64,000 nt of DNA from Candidatus Zhuqueibacterota bacterium (GCA_022616415.1 JAKEEU010000105.1:1-64000); one strand, 5' to 3'; counted from the first letter of the stretch, positions 52,112-62,547 are shown. The notes: a model not told the origin generated them from the letters alone. Program-made: numbers and translations.

Positions 52112-52987
52112 TCACGCATGATTGGATAGCTTGCTTCCATCTTTCCCCCGCAATTTCTCCAATTCGGCCTCAAGACGTGCCGCGCGTTCTTCAGCCGCTT
52201 TTCGCGCTTCGGCCTCAGCTTTTCGCGCATAGGCCTCGGCGACGGCACGGGCATCCGCTTCGCGCGCCTGCCTTTCAAACGACTCGCATTCGATCATGGC
52301 CTGATCTGGACCAATCAACCACTTTCCAGCCGCCGGATCATAAAAACGCAGGTCATAAGGCTTGTTCGGCTGGTTAGGCGCCAAAGCCCAGATTTCGAGT
52401 TTCAGCCATTCGCTCGTCAGCCGCCAGCCCTGTGAATAATCGCCGGAAGGCAACCCGGCGTCCCTGCCATCAAACGAAGGCGGCAGAAGGGCTTCAATCG
52501 GTCGCAGCACATACTCATCGCCGGCGAGCTGGTAGCCGCGCAACGGCGGGTTGAGATATTCCCCAAAGGGATCGAACAGGTAATATTCCGCTACGCCAAG
52601 ACGGGCGTAGAGAAATCTTTTTTTGCCTAAATCCACAGTTTGCGTTTCGCGCGAAGTGATCTCAAAAATCACTTGTGGCGCCTGTTGTTCCTCCCAGAGC
52701 TTGTAACTGCGGCGCAGCTCGTCATAAGGAACACCCCAAACTACAAAGACGTCCGGTGCCACCCGGGCCTTGGGATGGCCCTCGCGGTAGTAGATGAACA
52801 TGTCCGCATAGACGCATGCTTTCTCCACTGGTCGCAACCAATGGCGCAAAATCTGGCGCACATGAATAATGAACGAAACATGAGGGTTGGTTTCGGCCAT
52901 GGGCTTTCCATCTCCATCAGGATAGTACACCGCCCGCCGGCGGCGAGAGGCGGCACCCGCACGAGGGGCAAGAAGCTCTGTTGACAT
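52112..52987 (-). CDS. Uma2-family (DUF820) PD-(D/E)XK protein with coiled-coil tail
   Basis: A 291-residue protein. The nuclease-like core (about 30-200) has VAPDVFVVWGVP and VIFEITSRETQTVDLGKK, the D...E-x-T/S arrangement of Uma2 proteins. A C-terminal tail (about 235-285) is rich in Ala, Glu, Arg and Lys and predicted coiled coil. The family is widespread in multicopy form, and its cellular role is not established. GAGGA precedes the ATG. A second, shorter member lies at 56.5 kb. Confidence 0.82.
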   Translation of the reverse strand: MSTELLAPRAGAASRRRRAVYYPDGDGKPMAETNPHVSFIIHVRQILRHWLRPVEKACVYADMFIYYREGHPKARVAPDVFVVWGVPYDELRRSYKLWEEQQAPQVIFEITSRETQTVDLGKKRFLYARLGVAEYYLFDPFGEYLNPPLRGYQLAGDEYVLRPIEALLPPSFDGRDAGLPSGDYSQGWRLTSEWLKLEIWALAPNQPNKPYDLRFYDPAAGKWLIGPDQAMIECESFERQAREADARAVAEAYARKAEAEARKAAEERAARLEAELEKLRGKDGSKLSNHA

Positions 52988-53183
52988 AACTTCCTCTCAT
53001 TGATGATAAACTGTTTCTTGCAGGAAATTTTATCTGTCGCGCCAACAATATATCCCCTTTTATCGAATTCGGAATAATTCCAGAAAGCCAAGCAGACTTA
53101 CATCATATCGATGACAAAATATAACCAATTTTTTCTTGATAAGCAAGCCCATAAACGAAGCACAATCATCGCTGTGGTGCCAA

Positions 53184-53222
53184 GCCAACCGGCAACCAGC
53201 GACCAGCATCTAACATCCAGCC
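53184..53222. repeat. heptamer array GCAACC/AGCATCT type
   Basis: Consecutive heptamers GCCAACC, GGCAACC, AGCGACC, AGCATCT, AACATCC. They are the reverse complement type of the array found inside the EndoQ-UvrD gene. It lies upstream of the diadenylate cyclase gene. Confidence 0.65.
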
Positions 53223-53268
53223 AAATTTCCTCTTGTTCAATTCCCTTGTTCTGCGTAAATTGGTTTCG

Positions 53269-54051
53269 ATGAACGGACTCGAATTGTTTCGCATTGCTTT
53301 TCTGCGGGTGACGTTGCTCGATGTGCTCGATATTTTTATCATCGGCTACGTCCTCTATCGGTTTTATTTATTCATTCGGGGCTCGCGCGCGGCGCAGATG
53401 GCCGTGGGCCTGGTGCTGATCTTGTTCGTTTCCTGGCTCGCGCACCTATCCAACATGAGCGGTATCAGTTGGATTTTTGCCAAGCTGGAGACCATCTGGC
53501 TCATCGCCTTCGTCATTTTGTTTCAGCCGGAGCTTCGCCGCATGTTGGTGTACCTCGGTCAAAGCCCGTTGATTCGTTTTTTCGTCAAAGTTTCCGGCTC
53601 ACGGGCGATTGACGAGATCGTGCGCGCGGCGCAAGAGCTGTCGCGGCTGCGCTACGGCGGCTTGATCGTTTTAGTGCGCGATGACAGCCTCAAAGCCATT
53701 GTAGAGACTGGCATTAAAATTCAAGCCGAAGTGTCGGCGGCCTTGCTCGTTTCGCTGTTCAGTCCCAAGTCGCCGTTGCACGACGGCGCGGTGGTTATAG
53801 AAAACGACGTGATCGTGACGGCGAAATGCATTTTGCCGCTGACGCAGAACGACCGCGTTGACAAACGCTTGGGGACGCGGCACCGCGCCGCGGTCGGCCT
53901 GTCGGAAGAATCCGATGCCGTCGTGCTCGTGATCTCGGAAGAGACCGGCAAGCTATCGATTGCAATGGACGAACGTTTGCTCTTCGATCTCAGCCTCGAC
54001 GAAGTTGAAGGCATTCTCATGGCGGCGTTGCGGCCCAGTCTGCGCGTTTGA
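53269..54051 (+). CDS. cdaA: diadenylate cyclase (CdaA type)
   Basis: A 260-residue enzyme making c-di-AMP from two ATP at the membrane. Three N-terminal TM segments (about 18-36, 45-63 and 67-88) precede the DAC domain, which carries DGAVVIEND near 171-179 and GTRHRAAVGLSEESDA near 201-216. Both DGA and RHR catalytic motifs are intact. ATG at 53269 begins MNGLELF; an upstream TTG frame is less likely. The usual neighbours cdaR and glmM are absent here. c-di-AMP typically controls potassium, osmolyte and wall homeostasis. Confidence 0.92.
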   Translation: MNGLELFRIAFLRVTLLDVLDIFIIGYVLYRFYLFIRGSRAAQMAVGLVLILFVSWLAHLSNMSGISWIFAKLETIWLIAFVILFQPELRRMLVYLGQSPLIRFFVKVSGSRAIDEIVRAAQELSRLRYGGLIVLVRDDSLKAIVETGIKIQAEVSAALLVSLFSPKSPLHDGAVVIENDVIVTAKCILPLTQNDRVDKRLGTRHRAAVGLSEESDAVVLVISEETGKLSIAMDERLLFDLSLDEVEGILMAALRPSLRV

Positions 54052-54375
54052 ATTGCGATTATTTTGTCCGCGAAGATTTTGAATGGTCAATTGATATTTA
54101 ACAATTGTCAATTCTTTTGGTTGCGGTTTGAATCCCACGTTATGTCACTCTGACTCAATCGTATTTCTTGTTCCACGCCGAGACATTCCCTCCTTTTTGA
54201 CTCTGCGATAAGTGTTGATTTTTAATGCGTTTTTTTCCTCTGGTCGTTGGCACCAGTTTTGAATAGGATTCTTTCACAATTTTTAACGTGATTTTTATCA
54301 ATTACAATAACGTTATCAATCGATGCGCCGGCGCTGAACCGTCACGTGTGCACGAGAATTTTTTTGGAACCGATT

Positions 54376-55671
54376 ATGGAATTGGGCGCACCCTCGCTTT
54401 ACTCGAACAAATCATTCTCGAATATTTTTCCTGCCGATGTCATGTCGTCGCCTCCGGAGGCGGAGAATTTTGCGAAGAAAAAAATGCGCGAACCGGCCGA
54501 CGGGCTGATCGAAGAAGCCTGGGCGCCGATGTCCGCTTTTCTCGACGCCATGCAAGAGGCCGTCAGCGGTGTTGACGAGTATTTGTGCGTGAAATATTGG
54601 AATGCGCCGATGGCGCGCCTCACCGGCGTGGCGCCGGAAGAAGCCTTGCACCGGCCGCTCTTTTCGCTGCTGCCGCGTGATTTTGAGCGCCACCTCGAAG
54701 CGAATCTTCGGCAGCTTTTTCACCAGCAAACGCCTCGCCATGGCGGCGCTCAGGGACAAAACGCCGAGGTGGTCGAGGGCGAATTTGCCCAAAGCCACGG
54801 CAACAGCGAGTTTTTTGATTTCTCCTACCGCATGCGCATTCTGCCGACGAGCGGCAACCGCGGCCTGGTGATCCTCACGCTGCGTCCGGCTTCGGAAAGA
54901 CGCAGCCGGCAGCGCCGCTTCAAGCCGCAAGAACCTCTCGGCCTGCTCGGCACCTTGAGCGCCGGAATCGCGCAGGAGCTCACCAATCCTTTGGAGGCGA
55001 TTTGCAGCCGCATCGATAACATCATTTTGCTCACCGGCAATAACTGGGACGCGCGCCTGGAAGACGAACTGCACAGCATTATCACCGAAGTCTACCGCAT
55101 CAGTTATCTCGTCAACAATATTTTAACGCTTTCAAGCCACCAGGCTTTCAAAGCTGCGCAAGTGAACATCAATCACCTCGTTCCGGAATCCATCATTTTG
55201 TTGGAGCACACGCTCAATCGTAAAATCGCCTGTGCGACAGTCCTGCAAGATGATTTGCCGCTGGTGAGTGGCGACCCGGTTTTATTGCAAACCGTGCTGC
55301 AAAATATTTTGCGCTACGCCGTCGAAGCCGCCGGCGACGACACGGTGCCGAAGATCCAAACTGCTGTGAGCGATCCGCTGCAACGCGGCGGCCGCCAGGC
55401 GCGTGGAAATTCATCCAAGCCGGCGTTGGCGAAAGGGAACAAGAAACCATCGCCGCAAATCGTCGTTAAGATTGAAGACCGCGGCGCGGTGATGGCGCCG
55501 AAAATTCTCGCGCAATTGTTCGATCCGATTGCCAGCAGCAAGCAATTCGGCATCGCGGTCGGCCTCGGCCTGTTCCTCAGCAAGAAGATCGTCGAATCTC
55601 ATCACGGCATGCTGCAAGTGAGCAGCGAGCCGGGGCGGGGGACGATTTTTACGATAACGTTGAATGTTTGA
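54376..55671 (+). CDS. PAS-containing histidine-kinase-like protein lacking the phospho-acceptor His
   Basis: A soluble sensor of about 431 residues. A PAS domain (about 55-175; AVSGVDEYLCVKYWNAPMARLTG) is followed by a HisKA-like helix pair reading LSAGIAQELTNPLEAI, where the normal H of AHE is Gln (codon CAG at 54973), near residue 200. The ATPase region is also degraded: the N-box reads LQNILRYAVEA and the D-box DRGAVM, although GLGLFLSKKIVESHHG remains. It is probably a signalling scaffold or pseudokinase. ATG at 54376 or GTG at 54346 could start it. It lies about 325 bases downstream of cdaA. Confidence 0.78.
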   Translation: MELGAPSLYSNKSFSNIFPADVMSSPPEAENFAKKKMREPADGLIEEAWAPMSAFLDAMQEAVSGVDEYLCVKYWNAPMARLTGVAPEEALHRPLFSLLPRDFERHLEANLRQLFHQQTPRHGGAQGQNAEVVEGEFAQSHGNSEFFDFSYRMRILPTSGNRGLVILTLRPASERRSRQRRFKPQEPLGLLGTLSAGIAQELTNPLEAICSRIDNIILLTGNNWDARLEDELHSIITEVYRISYLVNNILTLSSHQAFKAAQVNINHLVPESIILLEHTLNRKIACATVLQDDLPLVSGDPVLLQTVLQNILRYAVEAAGDDTVPKIQTAVSDPLQRGGRQARGNSSKPALAKGNKKPSPQIVVKIEDRGAVMAPKILAQLFDPIASSKQFGIAVGLGLFLSKKIVESHHGMLQVSSEPGRGTIFTITLNV

Positions 55672-55713
55672 GCCCTGAAGGTGAAATCCTTGCAGAAAAA
55701 GCAAAAACTTTTA

Positions 55714-55789
55714 GCGCACGAAATGGAACTCACACGGAAGTAAAAGATTTTTATGATTTATTCCGTGAGCTGTTCCGCTTTTGTGAGCG
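55714..55789. repeat. word-palindrome, CACGAAA/CACGGAA type, 17-base period
   Basis: GCGCACGAAATGGAACT and CACACGGAAGTAAAAGA are consecutive 17-base words; TTCCGTGAGCTGTTCCG and CTTTTGTGAGCG form the opposing arm. Confidence 0.6.
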
Positions 55790-55832
55790 ATCAAATCTTT
55801 TTAGTCGCGGCTCGTCCGCGGTAGGGTAGCAG

Positions 55833-55873
55833 CAAGCCCCGAGTTCCGTCAGGAATTTCGGGGCTTGTTTTTT
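55833..55873 (+). terminator. strong rho-independent terminator
   Basis: CAAGCCCCGA pairs with TCGGGGCTTG, followed by six T residues. It lies 160 bases after the sensor gene and 60 bases before the cupin gene. Confidence 0.85.
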
Positions 55874-55934
55874 CGGAGAGTTTTATGTAGATTACATGGT
55901 GAGAAATCGTCACAACCAAAAGGATTGGCTCACC

Positions 55935-56294
55935 ATGTTGATCAAACACGAAAAAGACTGCAAAGAAATCATCGCCAACGACGGCTGCCGCTTGCGGGAA
56001 TTGTTGCACCCGGAGCGCGATGCGGCGGATATTTCCTATTCGCTGGCGATCGCCTACGTCGATCCCGGCAAATCGACTTACCCGCATTATTTGCGGCAAA
56101 CGGAGGTGTATTTTATTCTGCAAGGCATCGGCCGCATGCACCTCGGCGACGAGACGCAGGAGGTGCACGAAGACGATGCCATCGTCATTCCCAAAGAAAA
56201 GGAGCAATGGATCGAGAACATCGGCCAAAACGTGCTGGTGTTCGCGGCGATCGTGAACCCGCCGTGGCGCGCCGAAGATGATGTGCGGGTGTAA
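55935..56294 (+). CDS. small cupin-fold protein
   Basis: A 119-residue single cupin. YVDPGKSTYPHYLRQTEVYF near 41-60 is the first metal motif, with His, Glu and partial substitutions, and IGRMHLGDETQEVHEDDAI near 65-83 follows, with IPKEKEQWIENIG as the second motif, where the usual His is Gln. This resembles sugar-phosphate isomerase-like or mannose-6-phosphate-type cupins. ATG at 55935 has AAAAGGA upstream; an in-frame GTG 13 codons earlier is possible. The substrate is unknown. Confidence 0.75.
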   Translation: MLIKHEKDCKEIIANDGCRLRELLHPERDAADISYSLAIAYVDPGKSTYPHYLRQTEVYFILQGIGRMHLGDETQEVHEDDAIVIPKEKEQWIENIGQNVLVFAAIVNPPWRAEDDVRV

Positions 56295-56396
56295 CGCAGA
56301 CGGCCCGTCTGCTGAACTTTGCGCTTGCATTTCGGGGATTTTTTGTTATTTTTAAACGAATGCAGTTTGTCTTTAATTTGGCACACATAAAAGTCA

Positions 56397-56482
56397 AACC
56401 CCGACTGCGTCCGTAGGATTTTCATCTATTTGCTGAAATCCATTGGGTGGAAATTTCAGCCATGCAATGCAAAATCGGGGTT
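56397..56482. repeat. AACCCCGA...TCGGGGTT element, copy 1
   Basis: An 86-base element with eight-base terminal inverted repeats, starting AACCCCGACTGCGTCCGTAG. It contains an inner CTGAAATCC/GGAAATTTCAG palindrome. A second copy with the same left 21 bases lies at 63841. This copy ends 22 bases before a Uma2 gene start. Confidence 0.7.
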
Positions 56483-56504
56483 GTAAAAACTCGAAAGGTG
56501 AATC

Positions 56505-57158
56505 ATGGATGTCGATCTTTTGACCAAACCGCTTCCTCGCCAAACGCCGCCAAAAGAGCGCGTCACTTTCGACGAATTCTGTGAAATCATCAAAGAAGAT
56601 CAAAAGGCTGATCTCATTAACGGAGTTATTTATATGGCTACTCCCGCAACGCTCGAGCACGAAGACGAGTTTGGCTTCTTGTTGGCGGTCGTGCGAATTT
56701 TCGTCCGCCGAAAAAAGCTGGGATTCGTTCTCGGCTCGCGCGCGGCGATGCAATTATCCGACGAAGATGCGCCCGAGCCCGATTTGATGTTCATTAGCAA
56801 AGAAAAGCTGGCCAAGGCCAAAGGTAAAGCCTTTCCGGGAGCGGCAGATTTAGTCATTGAACTCATCTCGCCAAGCAGCCGATGGCTGGATTTGGGAGAA
56901 AAGAAGGAAGTGTACGCGAAATTCGGCGTGCTCGAATACTGGGCGATCGACCTTTTTCGGCAGGTCGCACACTTTTGGAAAAATAATAACGGGGTCTGGG
57001 AAGACCTGCCGGTTGACGACATGGGCATCGTGCGCTCCATAGCTCTTCCTGGCTTTTGGCTGCGGGTGGATTGGCTTTTTGCAGAACCGTTGCCGGATGA
57101 AGAAGCAATTATTGCTCTTATACTTTCAGGCGATCCGGCCAATTCAACGACGAATTGA
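56505..57158 (+). CDS. Uma2-family (DUF820) PD-(D/E)XK protein
   Basis: A 217-residue nuclease-fold protein. TFDEFCEIIKEDQKADLING (opening helix and first strand), EPDLMFISKEK near 90, VIELISPSSRWLDLGEKKEV near 120-139 and YAKFGVLEYWAID give the D...E-x-S arrangement with the conserved Lys of the family. ATG is preceded by GAAAGG. It is 18 bases upstream of the peptidase gene and may be cotranscribed. Biological role of the family is unsettled. Confidence 0.85.
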   Translation: MDVDLLTKPLPRQTPPKERVTFDEFCEIIKEDQKADLINGVIYMATPATLEHEDEFGFLLAVVRIFVRRKKLGFVLGSRAAMQLSDEDAPEPDLMFISKEKLAKAKGKAFPGAADLVIELISPSSRWLDLGEKKEVYAKFGVLEYWAIDLFRQVAHFWKNNNGVWEDLPVDDMGIVRSIALPGFWLRVDWLFAEPLPDEEAIIALILSGDPANSTTN

Positions 57159-57176
57159 TTTGAAAGGAGGCACGAG

Positions 57177-59195
57177 ATGATTCGCAACCGTTTTGCGCGA
57201 AGCGTATCGACGGCGGCTGTGATGTTGTTCGTCGCCGTCGCTGTTTATGCCCGGCAGCAAACCCTCACCCCCGAAATAGTGGTCTCTCTCAAAACCGTTT
57301 CTTCCGTCACCATCGACCCAACCGGCAAAAACATCGCGTATACTCTCACCACCCCTCGAGGCGCCGATGAAGAGACCGGCGGCCGCTACAGCGAGTTGTT
57401 CGTCATTCCCGCTGCCGGCGGCGCACCGCGGCAATTTACCTACAAGCCCAATAACGCTGGCTCGCCGCAGTGGGCGCCGGACGGCAAGTGGATTTATTTC
57501 ACCTCGCTCCGCAAAGGGTTTGACGAGCAAACCGAAGTCTACCGCATTCCCGTCGATGGCGGCGAGGCCGAATTGGTGAGCAGGAGCAGCAACGGCGTGC
57601 GCCAATTCAAGCTTGCGCCGAACGGTGAATGGATCGCCTACACGATGACCGACGCCGCGACCGCTGCCGAAAAGAGCGCAGCCAGAAAAGGCAACGATGT
57701 GCAAACCGTTGACAAAAATTTCAAGCAGCACCGTTTGTACGTGCAAGCGGTCGGAAGCAGTGAGGCTAAATCCGTTTCCGGCGAGATGTCGGTGTGGGAT
57801 TTTGAATGGTCGCCGGATGGGAGCCAGGTTGTCTTTCAAGCCAGCGCCACGCCGCGAACCGACGATTCGTATATGTTCAAAAAGCTTTATATGGGCTGGA
57901 GCAATGCCCACATGCCGCCGAAAGTTCTGACCGAAACCAAAGGCAAGCTCGGTAACATGGCGTGGTCGCCCGATGGGAAACAGATTGCATTTCTCGGCGG
58001 TGTTGATGAGAGTGACCCGACAAACGGCAGCATCTTCGTCGTTCCCGCCACCGGCGGTACGGCGAAAAATCTCTCACAGAATTACGAAGGCACCGTGACA
58101 TGGGTAGGCTGGTTGGATGCTACCACATTAATTTTTTCAGCCACCGAACGCAGCCACACCGCGTTGAAAACGATGTCCGTCAAGGACGGCGCGCTCAAAC
58201 GAATGATCGACTCCGGTTATGGCATGTCCAGTATCTCGGTAACCGCAGACGGCAAAACTTTGGCGCTGGTAGCCAATACGTACAAGCATCACAATGAGGT
58301 TTTCGTCTGCGCGCTCGTCACAAAGAAAGTGACCCGCCTCACCAACAGCAATCCGGAATTGGATAATCTGCGCTTTTCCGGCACCAAAGAAATTTCCTGG
58401 AAAGCCAAAGACGGCCTCGAAATCACCGGGCTGCTGATGTTGCCGCTGGATTATCAGCCCGGCACAAAATATCCGTGCATCGTGCAGGTTCATGGCGGGC
58501 CGGAGAGCGCGTATGTCGAGGGTTGGACGACCAGGTACGTGACGTGGAGCGAATTGCTGGCAGCGCGCGGCTACGTGGTGTTCAGCCCGAATTATCGCGG
58601 CAGCACCGGACGCGGCGTGGCGTACAGCAAGGCCGACCATCAAGATCTCGCCGGCAAAGAGTTTGACGACGTGATCGATGGCATCGATTTTCTCGTGCAA
58701 CAGGGCCAAGTCGATCCCGAGCGCGTTGGCATCGGTGGATTCTCATACGGTGGTTATTTCTCGGCGTGGGCGGCGACGCGCCACACCGAGCGCTTCAAAG
58801 CCGCGTCGATGGGCGCCGGTATTGCGAATTGGATTTCATTCACCGGCACCTCTGACATTCCCTACGAGAACTCGATGGTGCATTGGAATCTCGAGGTTTT
58901 CAAGAATATGGAAAAGGCGTGGAGCCGCTCGCCGCTGGCGCACGTGGAAAAATCGCAAACGGCGCTGCTCATTTCGCACGGCGACAAAGACGACCGCGTG
59001 CCAATCGGCCAAGGTTGGGAGATTTATACCGCGATGAAGCTGCTCGGCAAAACCGTCGAATTTGACATTTACCCGCGCGAAGCGCACGGCTGGGCGGAGC
59101 GCAATCATCAGCTCTATTCGATCAAGCGCAATCTGGAGTGGTTTGAGAAATACGTCAGAGGCGGGGCAACGAGCAAGGCGAGCAGTTTGCCGTGA
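57177..59195 (+). CDS. secreted S9 family prolyl-oligopeptidase-type peptidase
   Basis: A 672-residue periplasmic serine peptidase. Signal peptide 1-25 (VAVYA-R) is followed by a WD40/PD40-like propeller (about 35-400; repeated WSPDG motifs such as PQWAPDGKWIYF and MAWSPDGKQIAFLG). The alpha/beta-hydrolase domain has catalytic Ser in GIGGFSYGGYFSAW near 521, Asp in GDKDDRVPIG near 605 and His in REAHGW near 637. It resembles dipeptidyl/acylaminoacyl peptidases. AAAGGAGG precedes the ATG, and a strong terminator follows the stop. Confidence 0.93.
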   Translation: MIRNRFARSVSTAAVMLFVAVAVYARQQTLTPEIVVSLKTVSSVTIDPTGKNIAYTLTTPRGADEETGGRYSELFVIPAAGGAPRQFTYKPNNAGSPQWAPDGKWIYFTSLRKGFDEQTEVYRIPVDGGEAELVSRSSNGVRQFKLAPNGEWIAYTMTDAATAAEKSAARKGNDVQTVDKNFKQHRLYVQAVGSSEAKSVSGEMSVWDFEWSPDGSQVVFQASATPRTDDSYMFKKLYMGWSNAHMPPKVLTETKGKLGNMAWSPDGKQIAFLGGVDESDPTNGSIFVVPATGGTAKNLSQNYEGTVTWVGWLDATTLIFSATERSHTALKTMSVKDGALKRMIDSGYGMSSISVTADGKTLALVANTYKHHNEVFVCALVTKKVTRLTNSNPELDNLRFSGTKEISWKAKDGLEITGLLMLPLDYQPGTKYPCIVQVHGGPESAYVEGWTTRYVTWSELLAARGYVVFSPNYRGSTGRGVAYSKADHQDLAGKEFDDVIDGIDFLVQQGQVDPERVGIGGFSYGGYFSAWAATRHTERFKAASMGAGIANWISFTGTSDIPYENSMVHWNLEVFKNMEKAWSRSPLAHVEKSQTALLISHGDKDDRVPIGQGWEIYTAMKLLGKTVEFDIYPREAHGWAERNHQLYSIKRNLEWFEKYVRGGATSKASSLP

Positions 59196-59201
59196 AGTTC
59201 T

Positions 59202-59297
59202 TTATTTTTGGGATAAAAAAAGCCGAAGAGAATTTATTCTTCGGCTTTTTCTTTTCAGATATTTTATACAGGTGTTGGTGTCAAGCAAATACATCAT
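59202..59297 (-). pseudogene. VapC N-terminal remnant
   Basis: The frame begins MMYLLDTNTCIKYL, the classic first strand and acidic residue of VapC PIN-domain toxins, and then runs out of homology into the terminator, stopping after 31 codons. Only about a tenth of the toxin remains. Confidence 0.6.
59215..59250 (+). terminator. rho-independent terminator of the peptidase gene
   Basis: AAAAAAGCCGAAGA and TCTTCGGCTTTTT form a long stem. The minus strand of the same sequence forms the end of a VapC remnant. Confidence 0.85.
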
Positions 59298-59519
59298 TGC
59301 ATGGCCTCTCGAATTTCATTATGGCTACGCTTTTTGGCCTCGAGGCCGATCCCCTCGAAAGTGGTGGAGCAGTTCCTGAAAAACTCCGGAATCCGCGCAC
59401 GCTTCCATCTCACCTCTTCCAATCGATTCCAGAAAATTCAATGCTCTGCTTCGAAAAGGCGACTCCTTGCCTGTGGCATAGATAATAATGTTCGCATCTA
59501 CAAAAACCAACTCAGTCAA
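59294..59519 (-). pseudogene. truncated, frameshifted PIN-domain toxin
   Basis: It opens TELVFVDANIIIYATG (PIN strand 1 with the metal-binding Asp) and continues to FQELLHH. There the frame must shift by one base to continue FEGIGLEAKKRSHNEIREAM, ending at a TGA that overlaps the start of a second VapC remnant. The second half of the PIN domain is missing, so the toxin should be inactive. Confidence 0.65.
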
Positions 59520-59799
59520 AGAAGGTCTCCTCGTAATCTTTTTCCATCTCTTGCCAAGTCTTAAACGGGAAATCGGCTCGTTTCATTTCTTCAACAATTC
59601 CAAGCTTTTCGGCTTGCCGCTGACGTTTGGCAACACGAGAGTTGATTGCATACTGTTGCTGCACCGCTGCTCGCACCAACGCACTAACAGAAGTTTTCTG
59701 CGCTTTTGCTAATTTCTCCAAGGCAAGCAACAAATCCGATGGGAAAAGAACCGTGGTCTTTCTGGTCATGCTGGCTTTGGTTAATTGGCCATTTTGCAC
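59512..59799 (-). CDS. CopG-like antitoxin of the broken PIN toxin
   Basis: A 95-residue protein whose ribbon-helix-helix domain reads TRKTTVLFPSDLLLALEKLA ... SVSALVRAAVQQQY. The C-terminal tail (ADFPFKTWQEMEKDYEETFFD) is the likely toxin-binding segment. GTG at 59799 is chosen because GGAGG lies just upstream; the ATG at 59769 is an alternative. Its toxin gene overlaps its 3' end by eight bases but is truncated, leaving an orphan antitoxin. Confidence 0.75.
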   Translation of the reverse strand: MQNGQLTKASMTRKTTVLFPSDLLLALEKLAKAQKTSVSALVRAAVQQQYAINSRVAKRQRQAEKLGIVEEMKRADFPFKTWQEMEKDYEETFFD

Positions 59800-59915
59800 T
59801 TTGCACCTCCGAAAATTCAAACTTTCTCATAAGCTATTATTAGTTGTCTAAATGTAGCAAAAGCAACCAGTCTTCGCAAGCAAAAAAAAAAACAGGCCTA
59901 GGATAAGGAAGTTTT

Positions 59916-59955
59916 AGGGACTGGCACTTTTTCTCTCAATACTTGTCCAGCCCCT
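59916..59955. repeat. short inverted repeat
   Basis: AGGGACTGG faces CCAGCCCCT with one mismatch across a 22-base loop, in the gap between ahcY and the antitoxin gene. It may terminate the ahcY transcript. Confidence 0.4.
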
Positions 59956-59984
59956 ATACTCTAAACTAAAAACAAACGTTATTT

Positions 59985-61289
<1,305 letters not shown>

Positions 61290-61297
61290 TCAATTCT

Positions 61298-61394
61298 ACT
61301 GATGAAAAAATTTTCCAACGGATAGAAACAACGCAACAGATATAATTTTTTATCCGTTGCGTTGTTTCTATCCGTTGGGCGCTTTCATCAGTTG
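61298..61394. repeat. CAACGGAT word palindrome, copy 3
   Basis: The left arm carries ACTGAT, CAACGGAT and CAACAGAT words at 18-20-base steps; the right arm carries ATCCGTTG, ATCCGTTG and ATCAGTTG. It is closely similar to the element at 25038. It separates metK from ahcY. Confidence 0.78.
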
Positions 61395-61413
61395 TCAAAA
61401 ACTTGCAAAGAAC

Positions 61414-62547
61414 CTATCTTGCCAAATCCTCCGCCTTCTCCAATTTCTCCCAGGTGAAGCCCTCCTCGTCGCGGCCGAAGTGGCCATAGGCCGCGGTGGC
61501 CTTGTAAATCGGGCGGCGCAGATTGAAATACTCGATGATCGCTTTCGGCGTCAGGTCCCAATTTTTGCGGATCACTTTTTCGATTTCCTCATTCGGCATC
61601 GCGCCGGTGCCAAACGTATCGACTGAAATTGAAACCGGCTCGGCCACGCCGATGGCATACGCGACTTGCACTTCGCAGCGCTCGGCCAATTTCGCGGCGA
61701 CGATATTTTTGGCGACGTGGCGCATGGCATACGCGCCGGAGCGATCCACCTTCGTCGGGTCTTTGCCGGAGAAGGCGCCGCCGCCGTGCCGGCCCATGCC
61801 GCCATAACTATCGACAATAATTTTACGGCCGGTGAGGCCGGTGTCGCCTTGCGGACCGCCGACCACGAAACGTCCGGTCGGGTTGATGTGATAAACCATC
61901 TTGCGATCATCGATCATATCAGGCGGAACGACCGCTTTGATAACTTTGTCAATCACGTCCTGGCGAATCTGTTCTTGGGTGACATCCGGATCGTGTTGAG
62001 TGGAAATGACGACGTTCTCAACGGCGCGGGGCTTGCCGTCGACGTAACGCACGGAAACTTGCGACTTGCCGTCGGGGCGCAGATAAGAGACGAGTTTTTG
62101 CTTGCGGACTTCGGCCAGGCGGCGCGCCAGCTTGTGCGCCAGCATGATCGGCATCGGCATGAACTCTTTGGTCTCGTTGGTGGCGTAACCGAACATCATG
62201 CCTTGATCGCCGGCGCCGGCGCGGTCCACGCCCATCGCGATGTCGGGCGACTGCTTGTTGATCGAAGTCAGCACGGAGCAGGTGAGATAATCGTAGCCAT
62301 AGCTGGCATCGACATAGCCGATGTCTTTGATCGTCTGGCGCACCAGCGCTGGAATATCCACGTAACAGTCGGTGGTGATTTCGCCGCCCACAATGGCGAT
62401 TCCGGTCATGACGAAGGTTTCGCAGGCGACGCGGCCGCGCGGATCTTGGGCAAAAATCGCATCGAGCACCGCATCGGAAATTTGATCCGCGATTTTATCG
62501 GGATGACCCTCGGTGACGGATTCGGAGGTGAATAGCATCGAAGCCAT
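61414..62547 (-). CDS. metK: S-adenosylmethionine synthetase
   Basis: A 377-residue cytosolic enzyme making SAM from ATP and methionine. [20 protein letters not shown] (N-terminal His/Asp), [12 protein letters not shown] (signature 1), [21 protein letters not shown] split across about 249-269 and [19 protein letters not shown] (signature 2) are intact. ATG at 62547 has AAGGAG six bases upstream; a longer frame start is rejected. No SAM riboswitch is recognisable in the leader, which instead contains a hairpin element. Confidence 0.96.
   Translation of the reverse strand: MASMLFTSESVTEGHPDKIADQISDAVLDAIFAQDPRGRVACETFVMTGIAIVGGEITTDCYVDIPALVRQTIKDIGYVDASYGYDYLTCSVLTSINKQSPDIAMGVDRAGAGDQGMMFGYATNETKEFMPMPIMLAHKLARRLAEVRKQKLVSYLRPDGKSQVSVRYVDGKPRAVENVVISTQHDPDVTQEQIRQDVIDKVIKAVVPPDMIDDRKMVYHINPTGRFVVGGPQGDTGLTGRKIIVDSYGGMGRHGGGAFSGKDPTKVDRSGAYAMRHVAKNIVAAKLAERCEVQVAYAIGVAEPVSISVDTFGTGAMPNEEIEKVIRKNWDLTPKAIIEYFNLRRPIYKATAAYGHFGRDEEGFTWEKLEKAEDLAR

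Noticed and set aside
50766-52121. 451-codon open frame opposite the EndoQ part of the fusion gene
   Set aside because: Composition biased to Arg, Phe and Ala with no motifs; the opposite strand carries conserved PHP and zinc-site residues.
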